DNA of 64,000 nucleotides from an uncultured Eubacteriales bacterium (GTDB lineage Bacteria; Bacillota; Clostridia; Christensenellales; UBA1242): positions 3,542 through 67,541 of the forward strand of contig CARNVA010000006.1 of the NCBI GenBank assembly GCA_949031345.1. Reading direction: 5' to 3'. Made by a program: the position numbers and the translations under genes. Below the pieces are notes generated by a model. It was given only the letters and a program-made list of their open reading frames with translations, was not told the DNA's origin and did no database searches. Every line of letters begins with the position of its first letter. Within the stretch, counting starts at the first letter, position 1. Shown here piece by piece: positions 46,401 through 52,736 of the stretch.

Positions 46401-48162
46401 AAGTCAAACGAGAGCCATTGATTGCAAACAAAGTAAGTTGTTGGCCATTTTCCATTGTATAAACGCCTGATGCTGAACGAATATATCCATTTTCGCCAAT
46501 GATTTCATTTGCGCTTGAGATATAGTCATTTATATCTCCATTTCCGAAAGATGCGAAGAAAACTTTATCTTGATAGATATTATCTTCAGGAACAAAAGCA
46601 TAATTTTCAAGGTCAACATTCTTAGGAACAATTGTGCTTACGCCACCAGTTGTTGAATATTGCAACAGCACATCAATATCAGATTGGTCTGTCCATGCGA
46701 CATCACCTTCGACATGTTTTGTAATATCAAGCACAACCTCTCTTATAAGTGCAGTTCCTTCAGTTTGCTCAAATAGAGCTTGGTCATCACCTACGATAAG
46801 TGCGATGTTCATCTTAATGTTTGCAGCTTCTGTTGCTGATAATGTCCAATAAGAATATCTTACATTGCTCACTTTTGAATTTGGTTTGTAATAGCGTTTG
46901 CCACCAATTGTAACAAAGTCGCCACCAGACACATTCAAAATTTTATTATCTATTGTTGGGTCTTTTCCGTCAAGCTCAAAATTTATGGCAATATTCTTCA
47001 AAAGATTGTCAAGAATAAGCCCCGAGCTTGAATATACATTTACACCTAAGTAATCGCTGTCGCTTTGGAATGAATAGTTGTTTAAATAGAGATTCAATGG
47101 CTGTTCTGCTTTCATTGAAATATTTGACTTGTTGACTGTAAATCTTCCAATATTTTCTTCGCCGATTGCCATGATAACATGAGATGTGGTTGTAAGATTT
47201 TGATTTTCACTTAAGAAGCGAAGCACGCTTTGATAATATGAAGCATTGTCAATGCCCTCTTCTGAAGCAAACTCTCTTTCATATTCAATTTGAGCTTTAG
47301 CATTTGAGAAAGTATAGCTGTTTATTCTTATATTTTGTGCCATTTGGTCGCCTGCAAGAAGGTGTAATTCATGCATGCTGTCATAGACAGTTGTCAAGCT
47401 GTCAGAGCTGACTGGTTCATAATAAGATTTTTTAAGTCTCCAAGCAGACTCTTCTCTTTCGCTGAGGTTGTCACTATACATATACAAGCTTTTGCTTGGA
47501 AGATATTTTGACCTCAATGTAAAACTTTCATTTTTTACAACTTGCGAAACAACTTCGCCTTTAGAGTTGATAATCAATGTCTCTGTGCTGTAAACAGGCA
47601 CATCAACTGCAACATTTATAAATGCTGGATTTATTTGTATGTATTCACTTTGCGCCCTTAATGATGCAAGTCCGCCAGCAATCCATTGAACAGGATTGTT
47701 TTGGTGGTCGAGAATGACAGTCCCATCATCGTCACGCAAATCACTTCTTACAAGATGCACTGTGAATGGTCGTCCAAGAATAACCTCTTGTGGCACTTCA
47801 ATAACGCCGTTTGAGACTTTTCCGTCAAGCACAGTTGTTGGGCTTCCACCAGTAAACGAAAGGCTGACCTTTCTTTGAGTAACACCCTCATTTGTCGCAA
47901 CTATTGTAAGCTGAAAGTCTTCACCTGTTTCAATCTGGTTTGTTGCCGCATTAAACAGCCCATCATCATAGGAGAAATTTATCCCTTCTGGTGAAACGAC
48001 TTTTTCATCAAACCCGCCTGTAAGATAAACGCCAAGCACGGTCGCACCCGAAATGGCAAAAACACCTGCAACAACTGCAACGATGGTCATCCAAATTTTC
48101 CAACGCACCTTAAGCTTTGGCTCTTTTTTCTTATTTTCAGCACTCTTATCTTTCTTTCTCAT
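37486..48162 (-). CDS. Giant 3558-aa membrane-anchored extracellular protein
   Basis: One uninterrupted frame of 10.7 kb. A basic cytoplasmic N-terminus (about residues 1-22, many Lys) is followed by a single membrane helix (about 23-49) and then about 3500 residues outside. The outside part is beta-strand-rich, with Asn, Ser, Thr and Asp abundant and Cys rare. It has no enzymatic motif, no LPXTG and no C-terminal anchor. The texture suggests a long chain of immunoglobulin-like or bacterial adhesin modules, but I cannot delimit repeats by eye. GAGGTG seven bases before ATG 48162 is a good ribosome site, and the start overlaps the stop of a 47-codon ORF (ATGA). It is probably an adhesin or cell-surface scaffold. 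Confidence 0.75.
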   Translation of the reverse strand: MRKKDKSAENKKKEPKLKVRWKIWMTIVAVVAGVFAISGATVLGVYLTGGFDEKVVSPEGINFSYDDGLFNAATNQIETGEDFQLTIVATNEGVTQRKVSLSFTGGSPTTVLDGKVSNGVIEVPQEVILGRPFTVHLVRSDLRDDDGTVILDHQNNPVQWIAGGLASLRAQSEYIQINPAFINVAVDVPVYSTETLIINSKGEVVSQVVKNESFTLRSKYLPSKSLYMYSDNLSEREESAWRLKKSYYEPVSSDSLTTVYDSMHELHLLAGDQMAQNIRINSYTFSNAKAQIEYEREFASEEGIDNASYYQSVLRFLSENQNLTTTSHVIMAIGEENIGRFTVNKSNISMKAEQPLNLYLNNYSFQSDSDYLGVNVYSSSGLILDNLLKNIAINFELDGKDPTIDNKILNVSGGDFVTIGGKRYYKPNSKVSNVRYSYWTLSATEAANIKMNIALIVGDDQALFEQTEGTALIREVVLDITKHVEGDVAWTDQSDIDVLLQYSTTGGVSTIVPKNVDLENYAFVPEDNIYQDKVFFASFGNGDINDYISSANEIIGENGYIRSASGVYTMENGQQLTLFAINGSRLTLYNTGVFTLYFATVKPDLSESGLYNIVEMSSGYKRINCKKSLYTDSVYDFNVDTTLFPVVNNETSINQGSDYDFGIGFKIGSESVPVFKDEFQKGLMKPVILDVAGNDISELFTFDDGVLTNATDSGEAYLEYRVRTKSSVQINEIQGIRLGYISLNYDNGEDEPINWTNALTDRICVYKPTAMKIELTENDISRAINGGNKVKVEQSLNNDGLFRTAITISLTADTSDVSTNVTDFINKLVGARGAYLTITDQKGKTETLSGQWSFALKGGNMNIITLSADGKSFTFRNTQSDDFVPLSLVIKSADGNSTLLNEDGEEFIINFDVKSTGLTKIAYDSADNGNYDPYVANPSKESEDTSKAVVTKYGASSDSNAYLDLKEVIKFYCKDETGNDVLYNLITFKFSPQYYSVANLSDKQIQDLFGLNGMLELYNDAGPIDFRGNYLAENIRNILATATITKIYIKKNFASAHTIQLAVSDEGGSGAVDTSLDIVLRPNVSVSNETYNEVYAGEENNTELVNKVTNLNAGGVEVSLNSAFTSPTYYIVLNSVDSKYRLVASETAISGAIGVYKPFDNQLKFKDFWDEEVKNFTVYFQPEGSNYYAIDHPITFTVNRDLKIEDKKGTLYVLGDQSSMGDLVSVTRHSGALITSSSASDFSITYEFSDYFNYTAEGIKRVENKNFFFDYNQKNLSTTLTIKYGSIIFDEIEVNIELINSGEVYDNDVYKHIASQFAISSNDSLSNAIKVDTQKVKNDDKDIEYLVFAANKSWVWKLNHFDNYNLEAGSIDNFGNRIRNYEVSNSNISFKSQTAILAGLNDETKYLVIRVVSSTDGQTYATMHIPYILSSAGYDFVKYNSDKVADDRTLETALLKPEQLLEKGIYNEINAGQKSQILSEYTHDNNTNLTDGGLYTIKNFAQYLENYVLDENYVLQGEDGEDVTIGEKYDDYSSLVKDKIVNKDNINKEAKGYLTLNHLPTSLTDDAFIAFEYILERSSGNRQSFYYLLKVRPDLIVEKPIYAYSDGEGGTTEYIQGGLNEINEVDLEKLYDNKTLHENEKKFMVSKDIVLSGSDNASSKEGVNTILTLDINSNSTIQFTNKGDKVIKEFAANTTPINIDLKEHDYFLDNFDGEIIGEVVNVTILKGDASISYNGVKLLSTLKYTNEVTTVVVGDRVLTNAEMWKNYLDISFSNDYRTMFYRPLVSTKMTITIKHSYNGGTKEELSVVGGEQLYTFILNEDAEIFTVEFNTENERVESTDYAITLKNGEMSSYSLNINLIKKEESGSTIGTIIYNRLSVNAISGEEFIDSYNYNKATGKFDIILKDYIDSDKVVTFAAYTNVGYLSTFTVNLKANVTYYPNESKTTLKAGMDHQVNGQFIALKQGKDSLEELFKIKSAQIRGEGKDFVEFIGNNSFFRVYDLISDMKITIDYVVEFDCEGKTDLSESLMALDGKQFKFTQEYTLKANINSISSFTAEGEIIAGQRHEVDVENLYNTTSSLSENSSITLEATSPNPAFKGVEFTDGKFEFLTGYVSSKVTIELRVEVKIFKGSVSAARAGEIYQSYMLTYSFVVAPSVQLNLNYPAPNSTANLTNEFVESGVVYENIKTMLNKKAIFSNANRVQIFQALSERNERNEVVYNTQAIEDWNNNFDEKNFSVVVNSKSSNAKVSVREESGTFKEVSLNGTIDLNKNVKFELTGTSGSEALVELAVTYQSVSKVYYVKIMRNTLQLQLQTVSNYTQAGLYTEENDGKTETNSVSYEKIYVDKTATNGLLAGGRLIQAKLNDTMAGYQDDYYFVFSAVENGTENVKYYASFPIFISANDQSKTLYYDLGISFLNKTYHGLYLASKLDKLGISIKGNDRLLQKKNAENQDQDITSEDLKDEKTKLDLDLSASIFAIQNEKPQISLANRIQMTYGLDENGKEILVDYEKYNSIFKGEDIDIEVEKDDETTTVNTAESRGTIQRPSSIKLDEINKAALNLTFVMNDGSIDDASSKSEKLFTLNYYYMASVDIEVAEAASMAGNFITLEVNREYSSLSTLIGIKHPTTNRPISASDFTQGTSHIAFNFIYANHERYSDFESGITEKEYSKGDKDEIYLGELVNSYLNKKDYNIGEFKRSVNDNGSDDNVYNLNYVFRGAISNSNKNVYDYTLIPYGAKNTGDYVLGKLVYNVGDFTRVYYVVFKIVSDYVVSFAGSADNATEEENGTIISNFDNVNTISETKSDDNGLYYNDFTLTGQNGYVSIKHKNNPSAGELSTKNFNIIISEDKMIESVSFNKAENLNQKIFTNINSSQKSDWSYNEGAKRYSYNKDGKDILFNNVVAVIFGDQNYYFEGTDDYDYKYRLYFRLQATKPTPTISNSITITEEEFLDLGAVYQELSITKQSGGQNNYVINSSSPQTPNSELSKVKLLNFQNIETWQFGENYTVPQAKDEQKVYLEIPANKNVSYGNVGYVAKDNSNASEGAYTINFVNGTDYLKFPMIQFISVESLKLYNVKTNEFVQDINKNTPVPAATDDTSNKKWTFATKTGYFSNENEEVIEGEEVTPTTSGPRAVRGKIKEATGNQAEEYDAELWKMPVIKNTDIFEGTNTAQLRLVITLKYDSNPNDNNQSDYDSVIEYCDCPIVITIRRLASIKQAENNVIRDGEAFEVGKMVESGDNTSGFEIKSFLNDTLEVLVPGNTDVSFNVSLRRNGTNENDTTNVSTSISLQNTGYSWARTYYVSLSQYLGINVKLNDEIKISSVSNRYTQFFYIKNGNSEILEEKTGKIILQESDNTYNFTVSAIQNDIAFVENIERLGSNNYFGINKYYIVNGKYLNDETIYAYRFTANYTVTGYAYVLQKLQTPIAFTIDITDAGSTESEYNIRLENWMTGAFKLKRATLSNGSITTGEDVSVSDKLQYFSFAIEESPDSSGSSVGNAKISSEGILTIPKSFTRDQYVKIQILMKVSGKDRNIGEDETGDGKVILGTVNVSLKEDLPKA

Positions 48163-48302
48163 TTATGGCACCTCATAATCATATTTTGGTAAACATATCT
48201 ATGTAAAACCTTGTCAAAATAAAAACATATTTTGCATGCTTTTTCCGAAGCAAACATATCCTCTATTTTATTTTGCAAGGTAAAGGATTTTTTTGTGGCC
48301 AT
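48159..48302 (-). CDS. 47-aa leader ORF coupled to the giant gene
   Basis: ATG 48302 is preceded by AGGGG at good spacing, and the 47-codon frame ends in TGA overlapping the giant gene's ATG (ATGA). A promoter sits 19 bases upstream, so this ORF is the first on the transcript. The peptide is basic, with a CKICFYF segment and several His/Cys toward the end, and has no membrane helix. It may act as a translation-coupling or regulatory leader peptide, or be a small protein in its own right. No homologue is recalled. Confidence 0.45.
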   Translation of the reverse strand: MATKKSFTLQNKIEDMFASEKACKICFYFDKVLHRYVYQNMIMRCHK

Positions 48303-48327
48303 AGCAGCCCCTATTCCTTCTTGTAAC

Positions 48328-48356
48328 ATTATAATTTTTATTACAAGAAAAGGCAA
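48328..48356 (-). promoter_or_regulatory. Promoter of the giant surface-protein operon
   Basis: On the minus strand: TTGCCT (48356-48351), 17 bp, TATAAT (48333-48328). The predicted +1 near 48321 gives a 19-nt leader with an AGGGG ribosome site for the 47-codon ORF. The -35 lies in an imperfect GGCAAA/TTTGCC hairpin. Confidence 0.6.
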
Positions 48357-48475
48357 ATAATTTTGCCCCTTTTCAAAATTATTTTAGATAATATATATAT
48401 ATTATAAATATAAATCTCAAAATTATAAGCAAGCACGCCCAAAAAATTAAGGCAATTTTAAAAGGCTGTTTTTGA

Positions 48476-48504
48476 TTGACAATGGCCTTGCTTTTCTTTA
48501 TACT
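48476..48504 (+). promoter_or_regulatory. Promoter of the ABC-F gene
   Basis: TTGACA (48476-48481), 17 bp, TATACT (48499-48504), 18 bases before ATG 48523 with AAGGAG in between. Confidence 0.7.
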
Positions 48505-48522
48505 AGAATTTAAGGAGTAAAA

Positions 48523-50103
48523 ATGCTACAAGTCACTAATGTATCACTCGCCTTTGGTGGACGAGTGCTTTATAAAGATGTCAATTTAAAATTTACAAAA
48601 GGAAACTGCTATGGAATAATCGGTGCAAACGGTGCTGGTAAGTCTACTTTTTTGAAAATTATTACAGGAGAGATTGAAGCCAATACAGGTGAAATTTCAA
48701 TCACACCTGGCGAGCGAATGTCAGTGCTTGCACAAAACCAAAACGCTTATGACAACGAAACAGTTTTAAACACTGTATTACTTGGACACAAAAGACTGAT
48801 GGATATACAAAAGGAAAAAGATGAGCTTTACATGAAACCAGACTTTTCTGAAGAAGATGGACTTAGGGCTGGCGAGCTTGAAACTGAATTTGCCGAGCTT
48901 GGCGGCTGGGAAGCTGAAAGTGAAGCAAAGAGTCTCCTTCAAAGTATGGGCATTGAAGAAGGTTTATTCAACGAATTGATGGGAGGTCTTGACGCCAAAA
49001 TCAAAGTCAAAATCTTGCTTGCTCAAGCGCTTTTTGGCAATCCAGATATTTTAATTCTTGACGAGCCAACAAACAACCTCGACTTCAAAACTTCTCGCTG
49101 GCTTGAAGATTATTTGCTTGAGTTTGAAAATATCGTCATCATTGTTTCCCACAACCGTCACTTCCTCAACAAAGTTTGCACTCACATTTGCGATGTGGAT
49201 TATGGAAAGATAAATATGTTTATCGGAAACTATGACTTTTGGTATGAATCAAGTCAATTGATTCTCAGACAGATGAAAGACCAAAACAAAAAGTCGGAAC
49301 AGCGCGCTAAAGAGCTTAAAGAATTTATTGCCCGTTTCTCAGCAAATGCCTCAAAATCCAAACAGGCAACAAGCCGAAAGAGAGAGCTTGAACGACTGAC
49401 AATAGAAGACATCAAACCTTCTTCAAGGAAGTATCCTTACATCAACTTTGAATATACTCAAGAAATAGGCAAAGAGATTTTAAAAGTAGACCACCTTACA
49501 AAAGCTGGAATGTTCAAAAATTTAAGTTTCAACATTGAAAAAGGGCAAAAAGTAGTGTTTTTTGCAAAAAATAGCCAAATTTTAACCACTTTATTCAATA
49601 TTATCCTTGGAGTAGAAAAAGCTGACCACGGTCAAGTGTTTGTTGGAAAGACAATAAAAATGAGCAATCTTCCACAAAATAACAATGAATATTTTGAAGG
49701 AAATACCTCATCAATTGTTGATTGGCTTAGACAATATTCTGCCGACCAAAATGAAACTTACATCAGAAGCTGGCTTGGAAGAATGCTGTTCACAGGCGAA
49801 GAAAATCTCAAACCTGCAAATGTTCTTTCTGGTGGAGAACGCGTGAGATGTATGCTTGCAAAAATGATGCTCGAACAAGGCAATCTTGTCATTTTAGACG
49901 AGCCAACCAACCACCTCGACCTCGAATCAATTACCGCACTCAATAAGGGAATGGTAAATTTTAGAGGAAACCTGTTGTTCTCAACTCATGACCAAGAAAT
50001 TATCGAAACTGTCGCAAACAGAATTATTGATATTGTAGATGAAAACAAGATAATTGATTTTACAGGAACATATCAAGAATATATCGAAAAATACAACAAA
50101 TAA
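48523..50103 (+). CDS. ABC-F family ATPase (YkpA/YbiT-like)
   Basis: A 526-aa soluble protein with two ABC ATPase domains joined by a charged linker (about residues 240-305), the layout of ABC-F translation factors that act in the ribosomal E site. Domain 1 has Walker A GANGAGKST and Walker B LILDEPTNNLD, with the LSGGQ replaced by a GGLDAKIKVKI stretch. Domain 2 has a normal LSGGERVR and LVILDEPTNHLD, but its Walker A is FAKNSQILTT, without the GK(S/T) core. NYDFWYESSQ and FSANASKSKQATSRKRE match the YkpA branch. The role is likely ribosome rescue or resistance-type translation control. It has its own promoter and AAGGAG site. Confidence 0.85.
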   Translation: MLQVTNVSLAFGGRVLYKDVNLKFTKGNCYGIIGANGAGKSTFLKIITGEIEANTGEISITPGERMSVLAQNQNAYDNETVLNTVLLGHKRLMDIQKEKDELYMKPDFSEEDGLRAGELETEFAELGGWEAESEAKSLLQSMGIEEGLFNELMGGLDAKIKVKILLAQALFGNPDILILDEPTNNLDFKTSRWLEDYLLEFENIVIIVSHNRHFLNKVCTHICDVDYGKINMFIGNYDFWYESSQLILRQMKDQNKKSEQRAKELKEFIARFSANASKSKQATSRKRELERLTIEDIKPSSRKYPYINFEYTQEIGKEILKVDHLTKAGMFKNLSFNIEKGQKVVFFAKNSQILTTLFNIILGVEKADHGQVFVGKTIKMSNLPQNNNEYFEGNTSSIVDWLRQYSADQNETYIRSWLGRMLFTGEENLKPANVLSGGERVRCMLAKMMLEQGNLVILDEPTNHLDLESITALNKGMVNFRGNLLFSTHDQEIIETVANRIIDIVDENKIIDFTGTYQEYIEKYNK

Positions 50104-50128
50104 TATTAAAATATGCTTATTTTAAAGA

Positions 50129-50156
50129 AAAAAACCGCAAAAATTGCGGTTTTTTA
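50129..50156 (+). terminator. Bidirectional terminator after the ABC-F gene
   Basis: AAAACCGCAA (50131-50140) pairs with TTGCGGTTTT (50144-50153) around a three-base loop, with T6 on one side and A-rich sequence on the other. Confidence 0.85.
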
Positions 50157-50165
50157 TTGTTTTTA

Positions 50166-50879
50166 TTAAATCATGTTTTGTTCGTCAATATCTTCTTGAG
50201 TCCCAATTATGTTATAAGCCACTTTAAAAAGCGAATTTGAAACTATAAAAAAGTCACGCGTGGAAGCATATTCAATGCAGAGTTTTGAGCCAAGCGGAGC
50301 ATATACATATTCCCCCCAAGGAGTCTTAAAATATATATTTTTTGTAAGTGTTGTATATTTTTTTGCAATATCATTTGGCTTGTATAAATCCCACTCTAAG
50401 TTGTCTAAACTATAATTATTTTTAAAAGTATCACCCTTGACTAAGAATGTCTGACCGTCAGCATATGAAATCATCATTGATTCGCTGCTGACATCTTTTT
50501 CTTGAACGACATATTTTTGTTTTTTTAAAGCATAAACTCTGCCATTTTGACTGAATCTCATTCTTAAATCAAGCACTTGACCTACACTTGCTTTGGTCGC
50601 ATATACGCCAACATTTTTCTGCGCGATAAAAACTGTTCCATCAGAAATATCTTTAAGAAGGGCTTTTATATCATCAGTGCCGACTAAGTCAATTTTTTCA
50701 AAGTCTATAATCTTTTCTGTATAGCCATCAATCGAATAAATTGCCTTTCTCACCTGCCCTCCTTTTAAAACTGCAAAACAATTTTTCTTATTGCAATTAT
50801 TTTTTCCTACTAATATTTTACTCTGTTGCTTGCGATTGTCAATAGAATTTGCCAAATTAAACCATTCATATATAATCAT
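50166..50879 (-). CDS. Protein of unknown function
   Basis: A 237-aa, mostly beta-strand protein without signal peptide or membrane helix. The N-terminal 40 residues hold four Lys/Asn-rich turns with two Cys (NNCNKKNC). The rest is a repetitive strand pattern (YALKKQKYVVQ, YADGQTFLVKGD, YFKTPWGEYVYAPLGSKLCIEY) that looks like small SH3- or WG-like barrels. There is no Shine-Dalgarno before ATG 50879; a poor -10 (GATAAC) six bases upstream would allow a leaderless start. The family is not recognised. Confidence 0.6.
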   Translation of the reverse strand: MIIYEWFNLANSIDNRKQQSKILVGKNNCNKKNCFAVLKGGQVRKAIYSIDGYTEKIIDFEKIDLVGTDDIKALLKDISDGTVFIAQKNVGVYATKASVGQVLDLRMRFSQNGRVYALKKQKYVVQEKDVSSESMMISYADGQTFLVKGDTFKNNYSLDNLEWDLYKPNDIAKKYTTLTKNIYFKTPWGEYVYAPLGSKLCIEYASTRDFFIVSNSLFKVAYNIIGTQEDIDEQNMI

Positions 50880-50982
50880 TTTATTGTTATCTATGCATTT
50901 TTACTTTTGTGAGTTTTGTTTGACAACTATTTTCCCAAGCATTTCATATTTTGTTGCCTCTTCAAATTTCTATGAAAAAGTG

Positions 50983-51011
50983 TTGACTTATTGTTTGAAA
51001 AAGAATATACT
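50983..51011 (+). promoter_or_regulatory. Promoter of the glyS T-box transcript
   Basis: TTGACT (50983-50988), 17 bp, TATACT (51006-51011). The predicted +1 near 51018 limits the leader upstream of the T-box sequence to about 85 nt. Confidence 0.7.
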
Positions 51012-51017
51012 ATTTTT

Positions 51018-51161
51018 AAGTGATGACGGAATTGGCAACTCCATAGCTTAACGCGTGTCGGCGTAAAGACTTTCAAATGAGGTGACTTTGGTCACGAATT
51101 AGGGTGGAACAGCGTTTTAATCTACGCCCCTATTGCTTTAAAAGGCAATGGGGCTTTTTTA
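51018..51161 (+). promoter_or_regulatory. T-box leader (glycine, transcriptional type)
   Basis: The T-box AGGGTGGAACAGCG (from 51101) carries UGGA, which pairs with the UCCA 3' end expected for uncharged tRNA-Gly. The antiterminator is AGGG/CCCT plus CGT/ACG. The competing terminator is GCCCC.ATTGC / GCAATGGGGC followed by T6 (51125-51161). A small GTGAC/GTCAC hairpin (51082-51095) fits Stem III. Stem I is unusually short, and I cannot fix the specifier codon; GGC occurs twice. Low charged tRNA-Gly should allow read-through into glyS. Confidence 0.85.
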
Positions 51162-51247
51162 TTGTATCTACATAATAAAAAAAGCTTTACGCCTTGAAAA
51201 AGCGGACAATAATTTATTTTATAATAACCAAAATAAAAGGAGAATTT

Positions 51248-52624
51248 ATGGAAACAAAAGCGACAATGGACAAAATTGTAAACTTATGTAAAGGAAGAGG
51301 CTTTATCTTTCAAGGAAGTGAAATTTATGGCGGCTTTGCAAACACTTGGGACTTTGGTCCTGTTGGAGTTGAACTTAAAAACAACATTAAAAGAGCTTGG
51401 TGGAAAAGATTTGTTCAAGAAGACCCAAGCACTTATGGCGTTGACGCAGCAATTTTAATGAATCCAACAGTTTGGCAGGCGTCAGGTCATGTTGAAAGTT
51501 TTGGTGATCCAAAAATGGATTGTCGAAATTGCAAAACAAGACACCGCGCCGACACTTTAATTGAAGCACACAGTAAAGGCAAAATTTCAGCTGAAGGCAT
51601 GAGCAATGAAGAAATGGAGCATTACATTGAAGAGCATGATGTCAAATGCCCTGTTTGTGGAAAACGCGACTTTACACCAATCAGAAAATTCAATCCAATG
51701 TTTACCACTTCAAGAGCAATGACAGGAGATGAAGCTGACATCGTTTATCTTCGTCCTGAAACCTGCCAAGGCGAATATATCAACTTTTTAAATGTTCAAC
51801 GCTCTACTCGCGCAAAAGTGCCTTTTGCAATCGCACAAATTGGAAAATCTTTCAGAAATGAAATCACCCCAGGAAACTTTCTTTTCAGAACAATCGAATT
51901 TGAACAAATGGAACTTCAAAAATTCTGCAAAGATGAAACAAGTATGAACATATATGCAGACTATAAAGAAAGAGCTATGAAATTTGTTGAAGACTTAGGA
52001 CTTAAAAGCCAGCATTTGAGATTTCACGACCATGACAAATTGGCTCACTATGCAAAAGCCGCCTGCGATATTCAATATTACTTCCCTATGGGCTGGCAAG
52101 AACTTAATGGAATACATCACCGTGGCACTTGGGATTTGTCAAGGCATCAAGAATACAGCGGAAAAAATATGAATTATCTTGACCCTGTGACAAATGAAAA
52201 ATACATTCCAACAGTTGTCGAATATTCTATTGGTGCTGACAGACTTACCCTTGCTCTTATGTGTGAAGCCTATGATGAAGAAACTCTTGAAAATGGCGAA
52301 ACCAGAGTTGTTATGCACTTCCACCCTGCAATCGCACCATACAAAGTTGCAATTCTTCCTCTTCAGAAAAATCTTGGAGATAAGGCAAGAGAGGTCTATG
52401 CAAATCTTTCAAAAAACTTTATGTGTGACTATGATGAAGCTGGCTCAATTGGAAAGCGTTATCGCCGTCAAGATGAAATCGGAACACCTTTCTGCGTAAC
52501 CATTGACTTTGATACTCTTGAAGACAACACCGTCACCATTCGTGACCGTGACAGCATGGAACAAATAAGACTTAATATCAACGAGCTTTCTTCTTATATT
52601 GAAAGTAAAATCAAGTTTAACTAA
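51248..52624 (+). CDS. glyS: Glycyl-tRNA synthetase, single-chain type
   Basis: A 458-aa class II synthetase of the alpha2 type that charges tRNA-Gly. It has an N-terminal GFIFQGSEIYGG..NTWDFGPVG segment (motif-1 region) and a zinc-type insertion CRNCKTRHRAD..CPVCGKRDF (about residues 80-140). Motif 2 is SFRNEITP..FRTIEFEQME (near 200), motif 3 is GADRLTLALM (near 325), and the anticodon-binding domain contains GKRYRRQDEIGTPFC. ATG 51248 has AAAAGGAGA; the frame opens earlier at 51194 but that part lies in leader sequence. It is controlled by the T-box upstream. Confidence 0.95.
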   Translation: METKATMDKIVNLCKGRGFIFQGSEIYGGFANTWDFGPVGVELKNNIKRAWWKRFVQEDPSTYGVDAAILMNPTVWQASGHVESFGDPKMDCRNCKTRHRADTLIEAHSKGKISAEGMSNEEMEHYIEEHDVKCPVCGKRDFTPIRKFNPMFTTSRAMTGDEADIVYLRPETCQGEYINFLNVQRSTRAKVPFAIAQIGKSFRNEITPGNFLFRTIEFEQMELQKFCKDETSMNIYADYKERAMKFVEDLGLKSQHLRFHDHDKLAHYAKAACDIQYYFPMGWQELNGIHHRGTWDLSRHQEYSGKNMNYLDPVTNEKYIPTVVEYSIGADRLTLALMCEAYDEETLENGETRVVMHFHPAIAPYKVAILPLQKNLGDKAREVYANLSKNFMCDYDEAGSIGKRYRRQDEIGTPFCVTIDFDTLEDNTVTIRDRDSMEQIRLNINELSSYIESKIKFN

Positions 52625-52690
52625 GCAGTAAAAAATAATCAATTTTCATAATAATTTATTAAATTTTAAGAAAAACTGCATAAAAATCGC

Positions 52691-52728
52691 AAAAAAACAA
52701 GGAATTTTTAATATTTCCTTGTTTTTTT
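52691..52728 (-). terminator. Bidirectional terminator between glyS and radical-SAM operon
   Basis: AAAAAACAAGGAA (from 52692) pairs with TTTCCTTGTTTTTTT around an AT loop of about 8 bases. It ends both glyS (+) and the three-gene radical-SAM operon (-). Confidence 0.85.
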
Positions 52729-52736
52729 GTTGTTTA

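Noticed and set aside
51018..51075. GGAATTGGCA-type sequence resembling the D arm of a leucine or serine tRNA
   Set aside because: No acceptor or T arm can be formed, and the following T-box and terminator show it is the glyS leader.
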